A stretch of DNA of 64,000 bases from Opitutaceae bacterium (GTDB lineage Bacteria; Verrucomicrobiota; Verrucomicrobiia; Opitutales; Opitutaceae). The notes below the pieces were generated by a model. That model was not told the origin of the DNA. It did not search any database and saw only the letters and a program-made list of their open reading frames with translations. This document shows positions 18,594 through 26,821 of this stretch, piece by piece. The stretch spans positions 17,871-81,870 of the forward strand of contig JAGOJU010000011.1 of NCBI GenBank assembly GCA_017994935.1, given 5' to 3'. Position numbers and translations under genes: made by a program. Numbering within the stretch: the first letter of the stretch is position 1; every line of letters begins with the position of its first letter.

Positions 18594-19550
18594 CTACGAC
18601 TTCCGGACACCGACCATCAGCAGCACATTTGCAGCCGTGATCAGGCTGCCTCCCACAAGGAGGGTGGAGGTCATCGTTTCATTGGAGTAGTGAAGTGCCC
18701 CCAGCTCTGACAGCCAGGACGGAAGAAACAGCGCCATGAGCGAGCCGAAGATGGGTTCCACGCAGTAGATGAGCCCGGCCTCCGTTGCCGTTATTTTCGG
18801 CTGCCACGCATTCATGAGGCCGTACGCACCTACCGTGCAGACCATCATCAGTATCACCGTGAACAGCCACCAGGGCAGCGATGCAGCCAGGACCCCGATC
18901 GACGCAGGGTCCGGTGCCGTGATCATCACCATCCCCGTCAGCACCACTCCCAGCGTCGTATACATCACGAGGGAGATCTTCTCCGGACGATTGCCCGCAT
19001 ATTCGGCTTTCTCCAGCCAGAGTATCTGGCCCGCAAAAAAGAGCGATCCCAGCATCGTTTCCCACTCTCCGCGTCCGAATCGCAGCGATCTCCAATCGAA
19101 GTTTCCAAGAATGGACACTCCCACGATCACCAAAAACACGCTGGTCCACATCGCAGCTCCGGGATTCCTGCGGGTTCGCACCATCAGGTAAACGGGTATG
19201 AACACCACATACAGCTGGGTGAGGAATGCGGACGTGCTTGCCGCGGTGAACTGCAGGGCATCGCTCTGGCATATCATGCCCGCAGAGGAAAAGAGCCCGA
19301 TGACCACTCCCTGGACAAGTTCGCCGCGCGTGCACCGAAGTGTGCCCGAACGCACAGACTGCCATACCGCGAGCAGCAGCGCCGCCAGGACGAAACGCGG
19401 CATGAGGACCATCGACGCAATGAACCAGGTGCTGCTGCCCGGCAACAGGCGCTCATGGAGAAAGGCCATGCCCTTCACAAGCGGGAAGCTAACGCCCCAG
19501 AAGGCTGTCGCCAGAATCAGGAAAAAAATGGCCCGTGTTCGGGTGGACAT
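18594..19550 (-). CDS. EamA/DMT family transporter
   Basis: 318 residues from the ATG at 19550; a longer form from 19598 is less likely because it puts polar residues before the first helix. The first helix shows the EamA start pattern (ATAFWGVSFPLVKG). Ten hydrophobic helices follow, including GVVIGLFSSAGMICQSDALQ, FTAASTSAFLTQLYVVFIPV and the late segment TEAGLIYCVEPIFGSLMALF, where the Glu-Pro pair is typical of the second EamA repeat. The substrate is unknown. It is a different subgroup from the EamA gene at 5462-6340. It is divergent from the PPK2 gene (about 134 bases between starts) and upstream of the TonB receptor on the same strand with 295 bases between them, so probably not in one operon. 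Confidence 0.88.
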   Translation of the reverse strand: MSTRTRAIFFLILATAFWGVSFPLVKGMAFLHERLLPGSSTWFIASMVLMPRFVLAALLLAVWQSVRSGTLRCTRGELVQGVVIGLFSSAGMICQSDALQFTAASTSAFLTQLYVVFIPVYLMVRTRRNPGAAMWTSVFLVIVGVSILGNFDWRSLRFGRGEWETMLGSLFFAGQILWLEKAEYAGNRPEKISLVMYTTLGVVLTGMVMITAPDPASIGVLAASLPWWLFTVILMMVCTVGAYGLMNAWQPKITATEAGLIYCVEPIFGSLMALFLPSWLSELGALHYSNETMTSTLLVGGSLITAANVLLMVGVRKS

Positions 19551-19670
19551 TGGAGGGAAACGTGATGTCGATGAAATTCCGGTGGCATCGCAGGGCATCG
19601 GGTCGCGCGCCCCAACGCAATCACCTTACGGCGAAAGGGTGGATGCCGGCGCAAAAGGAAAACTTCATCT

Positions 19671-19676
19671 GGAGGA
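19671..19676 (+). promoter_or_regulatory. Ribosome-binding site deciding a GTG start
   Basis: GGAGGA lies eight bases before the GTG at 19685. An ATG at 19678 is in another frame and too close to it, so the GTG is preferred for the PPK2 gene. Confidence 0.65.
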
Positions 19677-19684
19677 CATGAGCC

Positions 19685-21217
19685 GTGACTCGACAAACGC
19701 CAACGGGACGCGTTGCCTATGAGCCGATGGGCAAAAAACGCGCACCAAACGGCCGTCTCGCCAGGAAGGAATACGAACGCGCCCTCCCACTCCTTCGTGA
19801 GCGGCTTGTCCAGTTGCAGGTTCAGCTCAAGGAGTCCGCCTCAAAGGTCATTCTGATTGTCGCAGGGGTGGACGGCGCCGGCCGCGGAGAGGTCCTCAAT
19901 ATCCTGGGCGAATGGCTCGATCCGCGCGGCGTGGAGACGTTCTATTTTCATGCGCCCACCGATGAGGAGCGTGAACGGCCCCTGCTCTGGCGATTCTGGC
20001 GCCGTCTGCCCGCCAAGGGACGCATCGGCATTTTTGCGAGTTCATGGTACACCGAGGCGCTGCACGAGGAGGTCAGCAACAAGCGGGAACAGGCCGATCT
20101 TCAGAAGGAGCTGAAAGGCATCCGACACTTCGAAAAGCTGCTGTCCGATGACGGAACGCTGATCATCAAGATCTGGCTGCACATTTCAAAGGAAGCCCAG
20201 GCCGAGCGACTCCGAAGCCTGGAAAGCGATCCGGATACGGCCTGGAGAGTTACCGAGGAAAATTGGCGCGCCCACAAGCACTACGACAGGCTGTCACACA
20301 TCGCACGGCTCATCGTCAAGGAAACCGACTCACCCGGCGCTTCATGGACGGTAATGGATGCGACCGACGCCCGGGCGCGCAATCTCGCCGTTGGCTCGCT
20401 GCTGGTCCAGCGGTTCCAGTCCCACCTGCGTCGCACCACCGCCCGCAGCACACGTCCAACAGGCCCCACGCTTCATCCACGTTCGCTCGCACCGGCCGGA
20501 CGCCGCCGGCTGATGTCGGTTCGTCTCGACCAGACATTGTCGGAGGAGGACTACGAAAAAAAACGGGAGAAGTGGCTCGGCCGCCTCAACCGGAGCCTGA
20601 GGGCGCTTCAGGCTGCGCGGCGTTCCATCGTTTTTGTATTTGAAGGCTGGGATGCGGCAGGAAAAGGCGGCGCCATCAGACGCCTCGCCAGCGCGATGGA
20701 TGTCAGAAACTACCGCGTCGTCCCGATCTCGAAACCCACGGATGAGGAAAAGGCTCACCACTATCTCTGGCGATTCTGGCGCCACGTGCCACGCGACGGT
20801 CTTGTCACCATCTTCGACCGCTCCTGGTACGGACGCGTCCTTGTCGAACGACTGGAGGGCTTCGCGCGCAAGGATGAATGGAAACGCGCCTTCAAGGAGC
20901 TCAACGAGTTTGAGGAGCAACTCGTGAACCATGGAACGATCGTAGTGAAATTCTGGATGCACATTTCCAGCGAGGAACAGCTCCGCAGGTTCAGGGCGCG
21001 TGAGCAGACGCCCTACAAGCTGCACAAGATCAATGCGGAGGACTGGCGCAACCGGCGCAAATGGAGGGCCTACGAAACGGCCGCAGGCGACATGCTCGCG
21101 CTGACAAGCTCCCACTTCGCTCCCTGGCACGTCATCCCGTCCGACAACAAACGCTACGCCCGGCTGCGCATCCTGAAAACCGCCTGCCGGGCGATTGAAA
21201 AGGAATTGGAGCATTGA
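19685..21217 (+). CDS. Two-domain PPK2, polyphosphate:AMP phosphotransferase type
   Basis: 510 residues with two PPK2 domains (about 15-250 and 275-510). The second has an intact Walker A (GWDAAGKGGAIRR), lid/Walker B region (VTIFDRSWYGRVLVERLEGF) and HYLWRFWRHVP. The first keeps the same order (GVDGAGRGEVLN, LLWRFWRRLP, FASSWYTEALHEEV), but the P-loop lysine is arginine and the Asp-Arg of the second motif is replaced by Ala-Ser. Fused PPK2 proteins (class II) use polyphosphate to phosphorylate AMP to ADP. The C-terminal half is expected to be catalytic. The product is cytoplasmic. The start is a GTG supported by GGAGGA. The gene is convergent with the alkylation-repair regulator with 26 bases between stops. 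Confidence 0.92.
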   Translation: MTRQTPTGRVAYEPMGKKRAPNGRLARKEYERALPLLRERLVQLQVQLKESASKVILIVAGVDGAGRGEVLNILGEWLDPRGVETFYFHAPTDEERERPLLWRFWRRLPAKGRIGIFASSWYTEALHEEVSNKREQADLQKELKGIRHFEKLLSDDGTLIIKIWLHISKEAQAERLRSLESDPDTAWRVTEENWRAHKHYDRLSHIARLIVKETDSPGASWTVMDATDARARNLAVGSLLVQRFQSHLRRTTARSTRPTGPTLHPRSLAPAGRRRLMSVRLDQTLSEEDYEKKREKWLGRLNRSLRALQAARRSIVFVFEGWDAAGKGGAIRRLASAMDVRNYRVVPISKPTDEEKAHHYLWRFWRHVPRDGLVTIFDRSWYGRVLVERLEGFARKDEWKRAFKELNEFEEQLVNHGTIVVKFWMHISSEEQLRRFRAREQTPYKLHKINAEDWRNRRKWRAYETAAGDMLALTSSHFAPWHVIPSDNKRYARLRILKTACRAIEKELEH

Positions 21218-21243
21218 AGCAGGGTGATCGGCGTTCGCCTACT

Positions 21244-22770
21244 TTACGGAGCTCCACCTTCCTTGCGCCGAATTCGCCTTGTTTTGACCCGTCCTGGGTT
21301 TGCATTCCCGACCCGCGCCGCAGGCTGTGCATTCCAGAGGTGCATGACGGCATAGCTTCGCCATGGGCGCCATGCATCGGAATGTCTCTCGGCCTCCCTC
21401 GGAGAGACGCCGCCCAAGGCACGAAGTATGCCGACATCGCATGGCGGAAAGGCATCAGGCCAGCACAGTGCGCGCATGGCGATATAATGCGCCGTCCATG
21501 GCCCGATGCCCGGCAGTTCGACCAAACGAGCCAGCACCGCCTGCACATCGACTCCCGGGTCCAACTTCAGCGCACCGGATTGGAACGCACGCGCAGCAGC
21601 GCGAATCGCGGCGGCGCGCGAGGGAATGATGCCCAAACTGACCATCTCTGCCACATCCACCTTAGCGATCGTGTCAACCGAAGGAGAAATGGATTTCAAT
21701 CCCTCGGGCATATTCGCCAACGACTCTCCAAACGCATTTGCAAACCGCCCTGCCAATGTCGTCGCCGCTGCGACCGTGATCTGCTGGCCGAGAATCGCGC
21801 GCCACGTCAGCTCAAATGCGTCGAACGCCCCCGGCACACGCAAGCCGGGATTTGCCCCGACACTTGTCATCAAACGAACATCCCTTCGCAGGCGCTGCGC
21901 TATGAGGTCCGGTCGCGCGGACAAGTCGAACATTCTGCGAACGCGCACCAGCAGACCTGGCAGACAGGGAATCAACGCATATGATACGTCCAGTTTCAGA
22001 ACGCATTCCTCGAAATCGTGCGTCACTCGAATCCATCCTCTTCTGCCGCTGTGGCATACCGTGCGCAGATAGGCATGGGCATCCACTGATTCGACTCCAT
22101 CAATGCGCCTCCGACGCAGGAATCCGAGCATGGCGTCCCAGGCATACGGCGGACGATATCCCAGCCTCACTGTCACGGTCGGTTCCGCCATCCTGACGTT
22201 CGCCCTCTCTTCCGTGATCTTGCGCAGCCGTGTCGGTGGCATGCGATACTGTGTGCGGAACGCATCGTTGAATCGGCGCAGGCTGGAGAACCCGCTCGCA
22301 AACGCGACATCGATCACCGAAAGTCGCGTCTCCGTAAGCAATTGTTTCGCAAGCAACAGGCGTCGTGTCTGGATGATATCGATCGGAGTTGCACCGAATT
22401 CCTTCAGTGTGATGCGGCGCACCTGTCGTGAGCTGAGTCCAAGGCGCGACGCCATTGCCTCGAGATTGAAGCCCTCACCTGCAACTCCTTCTTCAAGACC
22501 CTGCATAAATTCATTGGCGATGCGGGACGAGGAATCGACAGGGGCGACCCCTGGAGCAAGCTCCGGCCGGCACCGCATGCAGGGCCTGAACGAGGCCTTC
22601 TCCGCCGCTGCGGCGCTGGGAAAAAATCGGCAGTTCTTCGCGCGGGGAGGCTTAACCGGGCATATCGGCCGACAGTAGATGCCAGTTGAGGTCACACCTA
22701 CATAGAACACCCCGTCGAAACGTACATCACGCGCAAGCAGCGCGTGGTAGGCAACCTTGGGATCGATCAT
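21244..22770 (-). CDS. Fusion of Ada zinc-binding domain, AraC-type HTH and AlkA 3-methyladenine DNA glycosylase
   Basis: 508 residues from the ATG at 22770. Residues 1-75 are an Ada N-terminal domain: the four zinc cysteines are C33, C37, C64 and C67 with the E. coli Ada spacing (C-x3-C-x26-C-x2-C). In Ada one of these accepts a methyl group from phosphotriesters and turns the protein into an activator. Residues ~85-165 are an AraC helix-turn-helix (LGLSSRQVRRITLKEFGATP, VIDVAFASGFSSLRRFNDAF). The rest is AlkA: an N-terminal domain, then the helix-hairpin-helix (LVELPGIGPWTAHYIAMRAL) and the catalytic aspartate in PPCDVGILRAL. It should sense and excise alkylated bases. The methylguanine transferase domain of Ada is absent but supplied by the divergent ogt gene. 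Confidence 0.93.
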   Translation of the reverse strand: MIDPKVAYHALLARDVRFDGVFYVGVTSTGIYCRPICPVKPPRAKNCRFFPSAAAAEKASFRPCMRCRPELAPGVAPVDSSSRIANEFMQGLEEGVAGEGFNLEAMASRLGLSSRQVRRITLKEFGATPIDIIQTRRLLLAKQLLTETRLSVIDVAFASGFSSLRRFNDAFRTQYRMPPTRLRKITEERANVRMAEPTVTVRLGYRPPYAWDAMLGFLRRRRIDGVESVDAHAYLRTVCHSGRRGWIRVTHDFEECVLKLDVSYALIPCLPGLLVRVRRMFDLSARPDLIAQRLRRDVRLMTSVGANPGLRVPGAFDAFELTWRAILGQQITVAAATTLAGRFANAFGESLANMPEGLKSISPSVDTIAKVDVAEMVSLGIIPSRAAAIRAAARAFQSGALKLDPGVDVQAVLARLVELPGIGPWTAHYIAMRALCWPDAFPPCDVGILRALGGVSPREAERHSDAWRPWRSYAVMHLWNAQPAARVGNANPGRVKTRRIRRKEGGAP

Positions 22771-22817
22771 CTTCACCGGGTCAGACTGACGGAAAAACTG
22801 ACGAAATGCTGGCCATT

Positions 22818-22852
22818 TTCGGACACCTGAAAATTTTGTCTCAATGTCCGAA
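22818..22852. promoter_or_regulatory. Candidate operator in the divergent alkA/ogt promoter region
   Basis: TTCGGACA at 22818-22825 and TGTCCGAA at 22845-22852 form a perfect 8-bp inverted repeat with 19 bases between the arms, centred in the 141-base divergent intergenic region. The spacer is AT-rich (GAAAATTTTG). It does not match the E. coli Ada box. A binding site for the Ada-N/AraC fusion is a reasonable inference. Confidence 0.45.
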
Positions 22853-22911
22853 TACGGCGAGCTTCCCACGCCTGCTCATGGCACAATCCACCCATCACCC
22901 AATCCAAGCCG

Positions 22912-23478
22912 ATGCGTCCAAGAAGTTATCCTCCCACCAATTCCGCCCCACGCCTGGCCTCAACAACGCTTCACTCACCGGTTGGGCTGCTGACCTTGGT
23001 GGCCGACACGACAGGCATGGTCGCTGTGCTCTGGGAGAATGAGCGACCGGGGCGCGTGCCACTGGATGGCGATGTCGGGAGCGACGCCATACCCATCCTT
23101 CAAGAGGCAAAACGACAGTTCGTCGAATACTTCAACGGACGACGCCAAACCTTTGATCTCCCGCTAGCAGCCAAGGGCACTCCTTTTCAAAGCAAGGTGT
23201 GGGAGGCGCTCATGGCAATCTCCTACGGTTCCACACGAACCTATGGGGAGATCGCCCGGCAGATCGGCCGCCCGCGTGCAGTGCGAGCCGTGGGCGCTGC
23301 GATCGGACGAAATCCGCTTTCCATCCTCGTCCCGTGTCACCGGGTGATCGGCTCGAACGGCAAACTCACCGGTTTCGCCGGCGGTCTCCCGCGGAAGGCA
23401 ATCCTGCTGGAACTCGAAAGTGCGGGCAAGCCCGCCGCCACGCGAACAACAGTCACGAGACGACGCACAACACATTGA
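22912..23478 (+). CDS. ogt: Methylated-DNA--protein-cysteine S-methyltransferase
   Basis: 188 residues. The N-terminal RNase-H-like part (HSPVGLLTLVADTTGMVAVL) is followed by the MGMT domain. FQSKVWEALMAISYGSTRTY starts the helix-turn-helix, with the arginine finger in RAVRAVGAAIGRNPLSILVP, and the methyl-acceptor cysteine is C142 in PCHRVIGSNG; GFAGGLPRKAILLELE closes the domain. The enzyme repairs O6-methylguanine and O4-methylthymine in a one-time suicide reaction in the cytoplasm. It is divergent from the Ada/AraC/AlkA fusion, so the pair rebuilds the two repair activities that Ada and AlkA provide in enteric bacteria. The C-terminal tail is basic and Thr/Arg-rich and probably disordered. 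Confidence 0.95.
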   Translation: MRPRSYPPTNSAPRLASTTLHSPVGLLTLVADTTGMVAVLWENERPGRVPLDGDVGSDAIPILQEAKRQFVEYFNGRRQTFDLPLAAKGTPFQSKVWEALMAISYGSTRTYGEIARQIGRPRAVRAVGAAIGRNPLSILVPCHRVIGSNGKLTGFAGGLPRKAILLELESAGKPAATRTTVTRRRTTH

Positions 23479-23683
23479 TTGCAGGAAGCAGGTCCCAATT
23501 TCCCATGCCCACTCTTCCGCAAAAAATCGATCCTTCCGCGGTCCTTTCATGCGCTGATTGCACCTCCTCACGGGTCTATTCGCGCCAATTAAGCATGGCT
23601 CGTCGTGATTTTCCGGACGCGACGGCCTCTGGTCTTCACCCTTGCAAGGCCAGACCGCAAGGCCAACGTCACTGCAACTCGCG

Positions 23684-26600
23684 ATGGCTTTCCGCTTCAC
23701 CCCCAGTCTGCTCACTAGGTTCTCTCTCCTCGCGTCGATTGCCGCTGCTTCCGTTGCCGCGGGCGCATCCCAGGCCGCGGACAGGCGCCCCGTGTCCTTC
23801 AATCGGGACGTGCGACCCATCCTCTCTGAAAACTGCTTCGCGTGTCATGGTCCGGACAAGGCCGCCCGCAAGGCCAAGCTTCGCCTCGACCTCCGCGACG
23901 TGGCGCTGGAAAAGGGCGCATTCGAGCCCGGGCAGCCCGACATCAGTGATGCAATCACGCGAATATTTTCCACCGACCCGGATGAGATCATGCCGCCGCC
24001 GGATTCCAACCACAGCCTCACGGCTGCACAACGGGAAACCCTGAAGCAATGGGTCGCGGAAGGAGCGGAATACGAACCTCACTGGGCATTCATCCCTCCC
24101 GTGCGCCCGGAGGTACCGCGCCATTTTTCCGCGGATCAGGATGTCAATCCCATCGATGCCTTCATCGGCGCAACCCTGGAGAAGGCGGGGCTCCCCTTCT
24201 CTCCCGAGGCAGACAAACGCACCCTGATCCGCCGCCTCAATTTCGATCTGACCGGTCTGCCTCCTTCCAGTGACAGCGTGGACGACTTTGTCGAAAGTCC
24301 GCGTTCCGACGCCTACGCGACACTCGTCGAAAACCTCCTGGCGTCGCGCCACTACGGGGAGCGCATGGCCATTCCATGGCTGGATCTTGTGCGCTACGCG
24401 GACACGATCGGTTTCCACAACGACGTCCCCATAAAAGTCTGGCCGTATCGCGACTACGTCATCGACACCTTCAATCGCAATCTCCCCTACGATCAATTCA
24501 CGCGCGAACAGCTGGCCGGCGATCTCCTGCCTGGCTCCACCATCACGCAACGCGTTGCCTCCGGCTACAACCGGCTGCATCGCATCAGCGGCGAAGGCGG
24601 CATCCAGGACAAGGAGTACCTCGCCAAGTACGCGGCCGATCGCGTGAGAACCACGGCCACCGCCTTCATGGGCGCCACCCTTGCCTGCGCGGAATGCCAC
24701 GACCACAAGTTTGACCCGTATACGATCAGGGACTTTTACCGCTTCGAGGCGATCTTCTCAGACCTTCACGAGAAGGGGGCCTACAATCTCAGCGGCGGAT
24801 TCACGCCTGAAAATCTTTCGGAGGAATTCATTTTCCAATCTGGGAGGCAAGAACAGCAGATCAGGCAGCTCGACCATGAGATTACGCGCCTGAACCGGGA
24901 AATTGCAGCAGTCACCGACACCCAGCTTCAGTCAGAGCGGGTGGAGTGGGAACGCGAGACCCTCGCAAAGGCCAGGGCCGGGGCTCTCGAATGGACGGAG
25001 GTGAAGCCCCTGTCGTTTCACTCGCCCTACGGAACCACCCTCACCCTTGAGGACGATCAATCCATTTTCGCGAGCGGGATAAATCCACGTAGCGACACCT
25101 ATGTTGTGACGATCCCTGTGACCCATCCCTCCATCGCGTCGATCAAGATCGAAAGCCTTTCCGACCTGAGGCTCCCCGGCGACAGTTTTTCCCGCTCGGG
25201 GTCGGCCTTCTTTATTTCGGAAATCGAAGTCGCTGAAACCGGTGCCGACGGATCGCCCGGCCGGTACCTGAAGCTTGCCAACGCAAGAACCAGCAGTTCC
25301 GCACAATCCGGCTATCCTCCCTCGGCGTCGATTGACGGCGACTCTGGTACGGCGCTCTCGTTTGTACGCAAGGTGGGGGGAGCGGTTGCCTTTGACCTGG
25401 CGAGCCCATGGGCCGGCGGCCCTGGTCGATCGCTGACGGTCATACTGCGACACTCGGGCCAGCATCCTTTCCAGAACCTCGGCCGCTTCCGGTTCGCTGT
25501 CCATGCGCTGCCCGGAATCGATGCCTCCCCCGACGGCCTGCCCGCAAAGGTTCTTCGAGCATTGAAGGTACCCTCCGACCTACGCAAGCAGGACGAGACC
25601 AGGGAGCTTCAGCAGTACTATCGCTCCATCGCGCCCAGCCTGGCGACGCAACATGCGGCACTGCTGAAGACAACCTCCGCACGCGAGCAGCTTGCCCTGG
25701 AGATTCCTTCGATGCCGGTTTCCAAAAGTGTCGAACGCCGCCCGATCCGCGTGCTTCCGCGGGGCAACTGGATGGATGACAGCGGGGAAATCGTGGAGCC
25801 GGGCGTGCCCGGGTTTCTTCGTCAGATCAACCGTACCGACGGACAGCCGATGACGCGTCTCGATTTTGCGGAGTGGCTGGTTGCGCCCGACAACCCACTC
25901 ACGGCACGCACATTCGTGAATCGTCTCTGGCACCAGTTTTTTGGACAGGGCCTTTGCCGGACACTCGAAGACCTTGGGTCCCAGGGAGCCTGGCCTTCAC
26001 ACCCCGAACTCCTCGACTGGCTGGCCGTGGAGTTTCGCGAAAGCGGCTGGGACGTGAAACACATGGTGAGGCTGATCGTCAATTCGCGGACCTACCGTCA
26101 GTCCTCCGTGACTTCGCAACGCGCCCAAGACCACGACCCGCTCAATCAGCTCCTCTCCCACCAGGCCCGCTTCCGACTCGATGCCGAACTCGTCCGTGAC
26201 AACGCCCTCGCGATCAGCGGACTGCTCGTGGCCAAGATCGGCGGTCCGAGCGTCTTTCCCTATCAACCCGCCGGCTACTATGCAGCCCTGAATTTTCCGT
26301 CGCGCGAATATGTCGAGGACGAGGGTGAGAATCTCTACCGGCGCGGTCTTTACACCCACTGGCAGCGCACGTTTCTCCACCCCAGCCTGATGGCCTTTGA
26401 TGCGCCAGCCCGCGAGGAGTGCACGGCCAATCGTATGCCGTCGAATACGCCGCTTCAGGCCCTAGTGCTACTGAATGACCCCACCTACGTCGAAGCCGCG
26501 CGCGCCCTGGCGGCAAGGATGATGATGGAAGGCGGGACAGATGAGGCCGCACGCATCACCTGGGCCTTCTCCCGCACGCTTTCCCGACCGCCCACAACCC

Positions 26601-26794
26601 GTGAACTCGCCCTGCTCGAGGGTCTCTTCCGCCGGCAGCAGACGCGCTTTCGCGATGATCCAGCCGCAGCCCAGGAACTCCTCGGTGTAGGGGCTTCGCC
26701 GATTCCCTACCAACTGCCAAGAACCGAGCTTGCAGCATGGACCTCCGTGGGACGCGCACTGCTCAATCTGCACGAATCCATCACCCGCAACTGA
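23684..26794 (+). CDS. Secreted PSCyt1-DUF1549-DUF1553 protein
   Basis: 1036 residues from the ATG at 23684 (a TTG 42 bases upstream gives no signal). A signal peptide (FSLLASIAAASVAAGASQA) is followed by the planctomycete cytochrome domain: FNRDVRPILSENCFACHG with a haem-type CxxCH (C51, C54, H55), RKAKLRLDLRD and DEIMPPPDSNHSLT. The DUF1549 region (FIGATLEKAGLPFSPEADKR, then RHYGERMAIPWLDLVRYADT) and a second CxxCH (CAECHDHKFDPYT) follow. A β-sandwich-like insert comes next. DUF1553 ends the protein (DFAEWLVAPDNPLTARTFVN, HQFFGQGLCRTLEDLGSQG, SNTPLQALVLLNDPTYVEAA). These proteins nearly always pair with a DUF1501 protein, as here 27 bases downstream. Their biochemical role is not established, though many cluster with polysaccharide degradation genes. 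Confidence 0.94.
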   Translation: MAFRFTPSLLTRFSLLASIAAASVAAGASQAADRRPVSFNRDVRPILSENCFACHGPDKAARKAKLRLDLRDVALEKGAFEPGQPDISDAITRIFSTDPDEIMPPPDSNHSLTAAQRETLKQWVAEGAEYEPHWAFIPPVRPEVPRHFSADQDVNPIDAFIGATLEKAGLPFSPEADKRTLIRRLNFDLTGLPPSSDSVDDFVESPRSDAYATLVENLLASRHYGERMAIPWLDLVRYADTIGFHNDVPIKVWPYRDYVIDTFNRNLPYDQFTREQLAGDLLPGSTITQRVASGYNRLHRISGEGGIQDKEYLAKYAADRVRTTATAFMGATLACAECHDHKFDPYTIRDFYRFEAIFSDLHEKGAYNLSGGFTPENLSEEFIFQSGRQEQQIRQLDHEITRLNREIAAVTDTQLQSERVEWERETLAKARAGALEWTEVKPLSFHSPYGTTLTLEDDQSIFASGINPRSDTYVVTIPVTHPSIASIKIESLSDLRLPGDSFSRSGSAFFISEIEVAETGADGSPGRYLKLANARTSSSAQSGYPPSASIDGDSGTALSFVRKVGGAVAFDLASPWAGGPGRSLTVILRHSGQHPFQNLGRFRFAVHALPGIDASPDGLPAKVLRALKVPSDLRKQDETRELQQYYRSIAPSLATQHAALLKTTSAREQLALEIPSMPVSKSVERRPIRVLPRGNWMDDSGEIVEPGVPGFLRQINRTDGQPMTRLDFAEWLVAPDNPLTARTFVNRLWHQFFGQGLCRTLEDLGSQGAWPSHPELLDWLAVEFRESGWDVKHMVRLIVNSRTYRQSSVTSQRAQDHDPLNQLLSHQARFRLDAELVRDNALAISGLLVAKIGGPSVFPYQPAGYYAALNFPSREYVEDEGENLYRRGLYTHWQRTFLHPSLMAFDAPAREECTANRMPSNTPLQALVLLNDPTYVEAARALAARMMMEGGTDEAARITWAFSRTLSRPPTTRELALLEGLFRRQQTRFRDDPAAAQELLGVGASPIPYQLPRTELAAWTSVGRALLNLHESITRN

Positions 26795-26821
26795 ACAGCC
26801 TGGAAATCCGCGAAGGCTCCC

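Noticed and set aside
22771..22911. E. coli-type Ada box in the alkA/ogt promoter region
   Set aside because: No AAT...GCAA arrangement with the right spacing was found. The inverted repeat reported there is a different motif.
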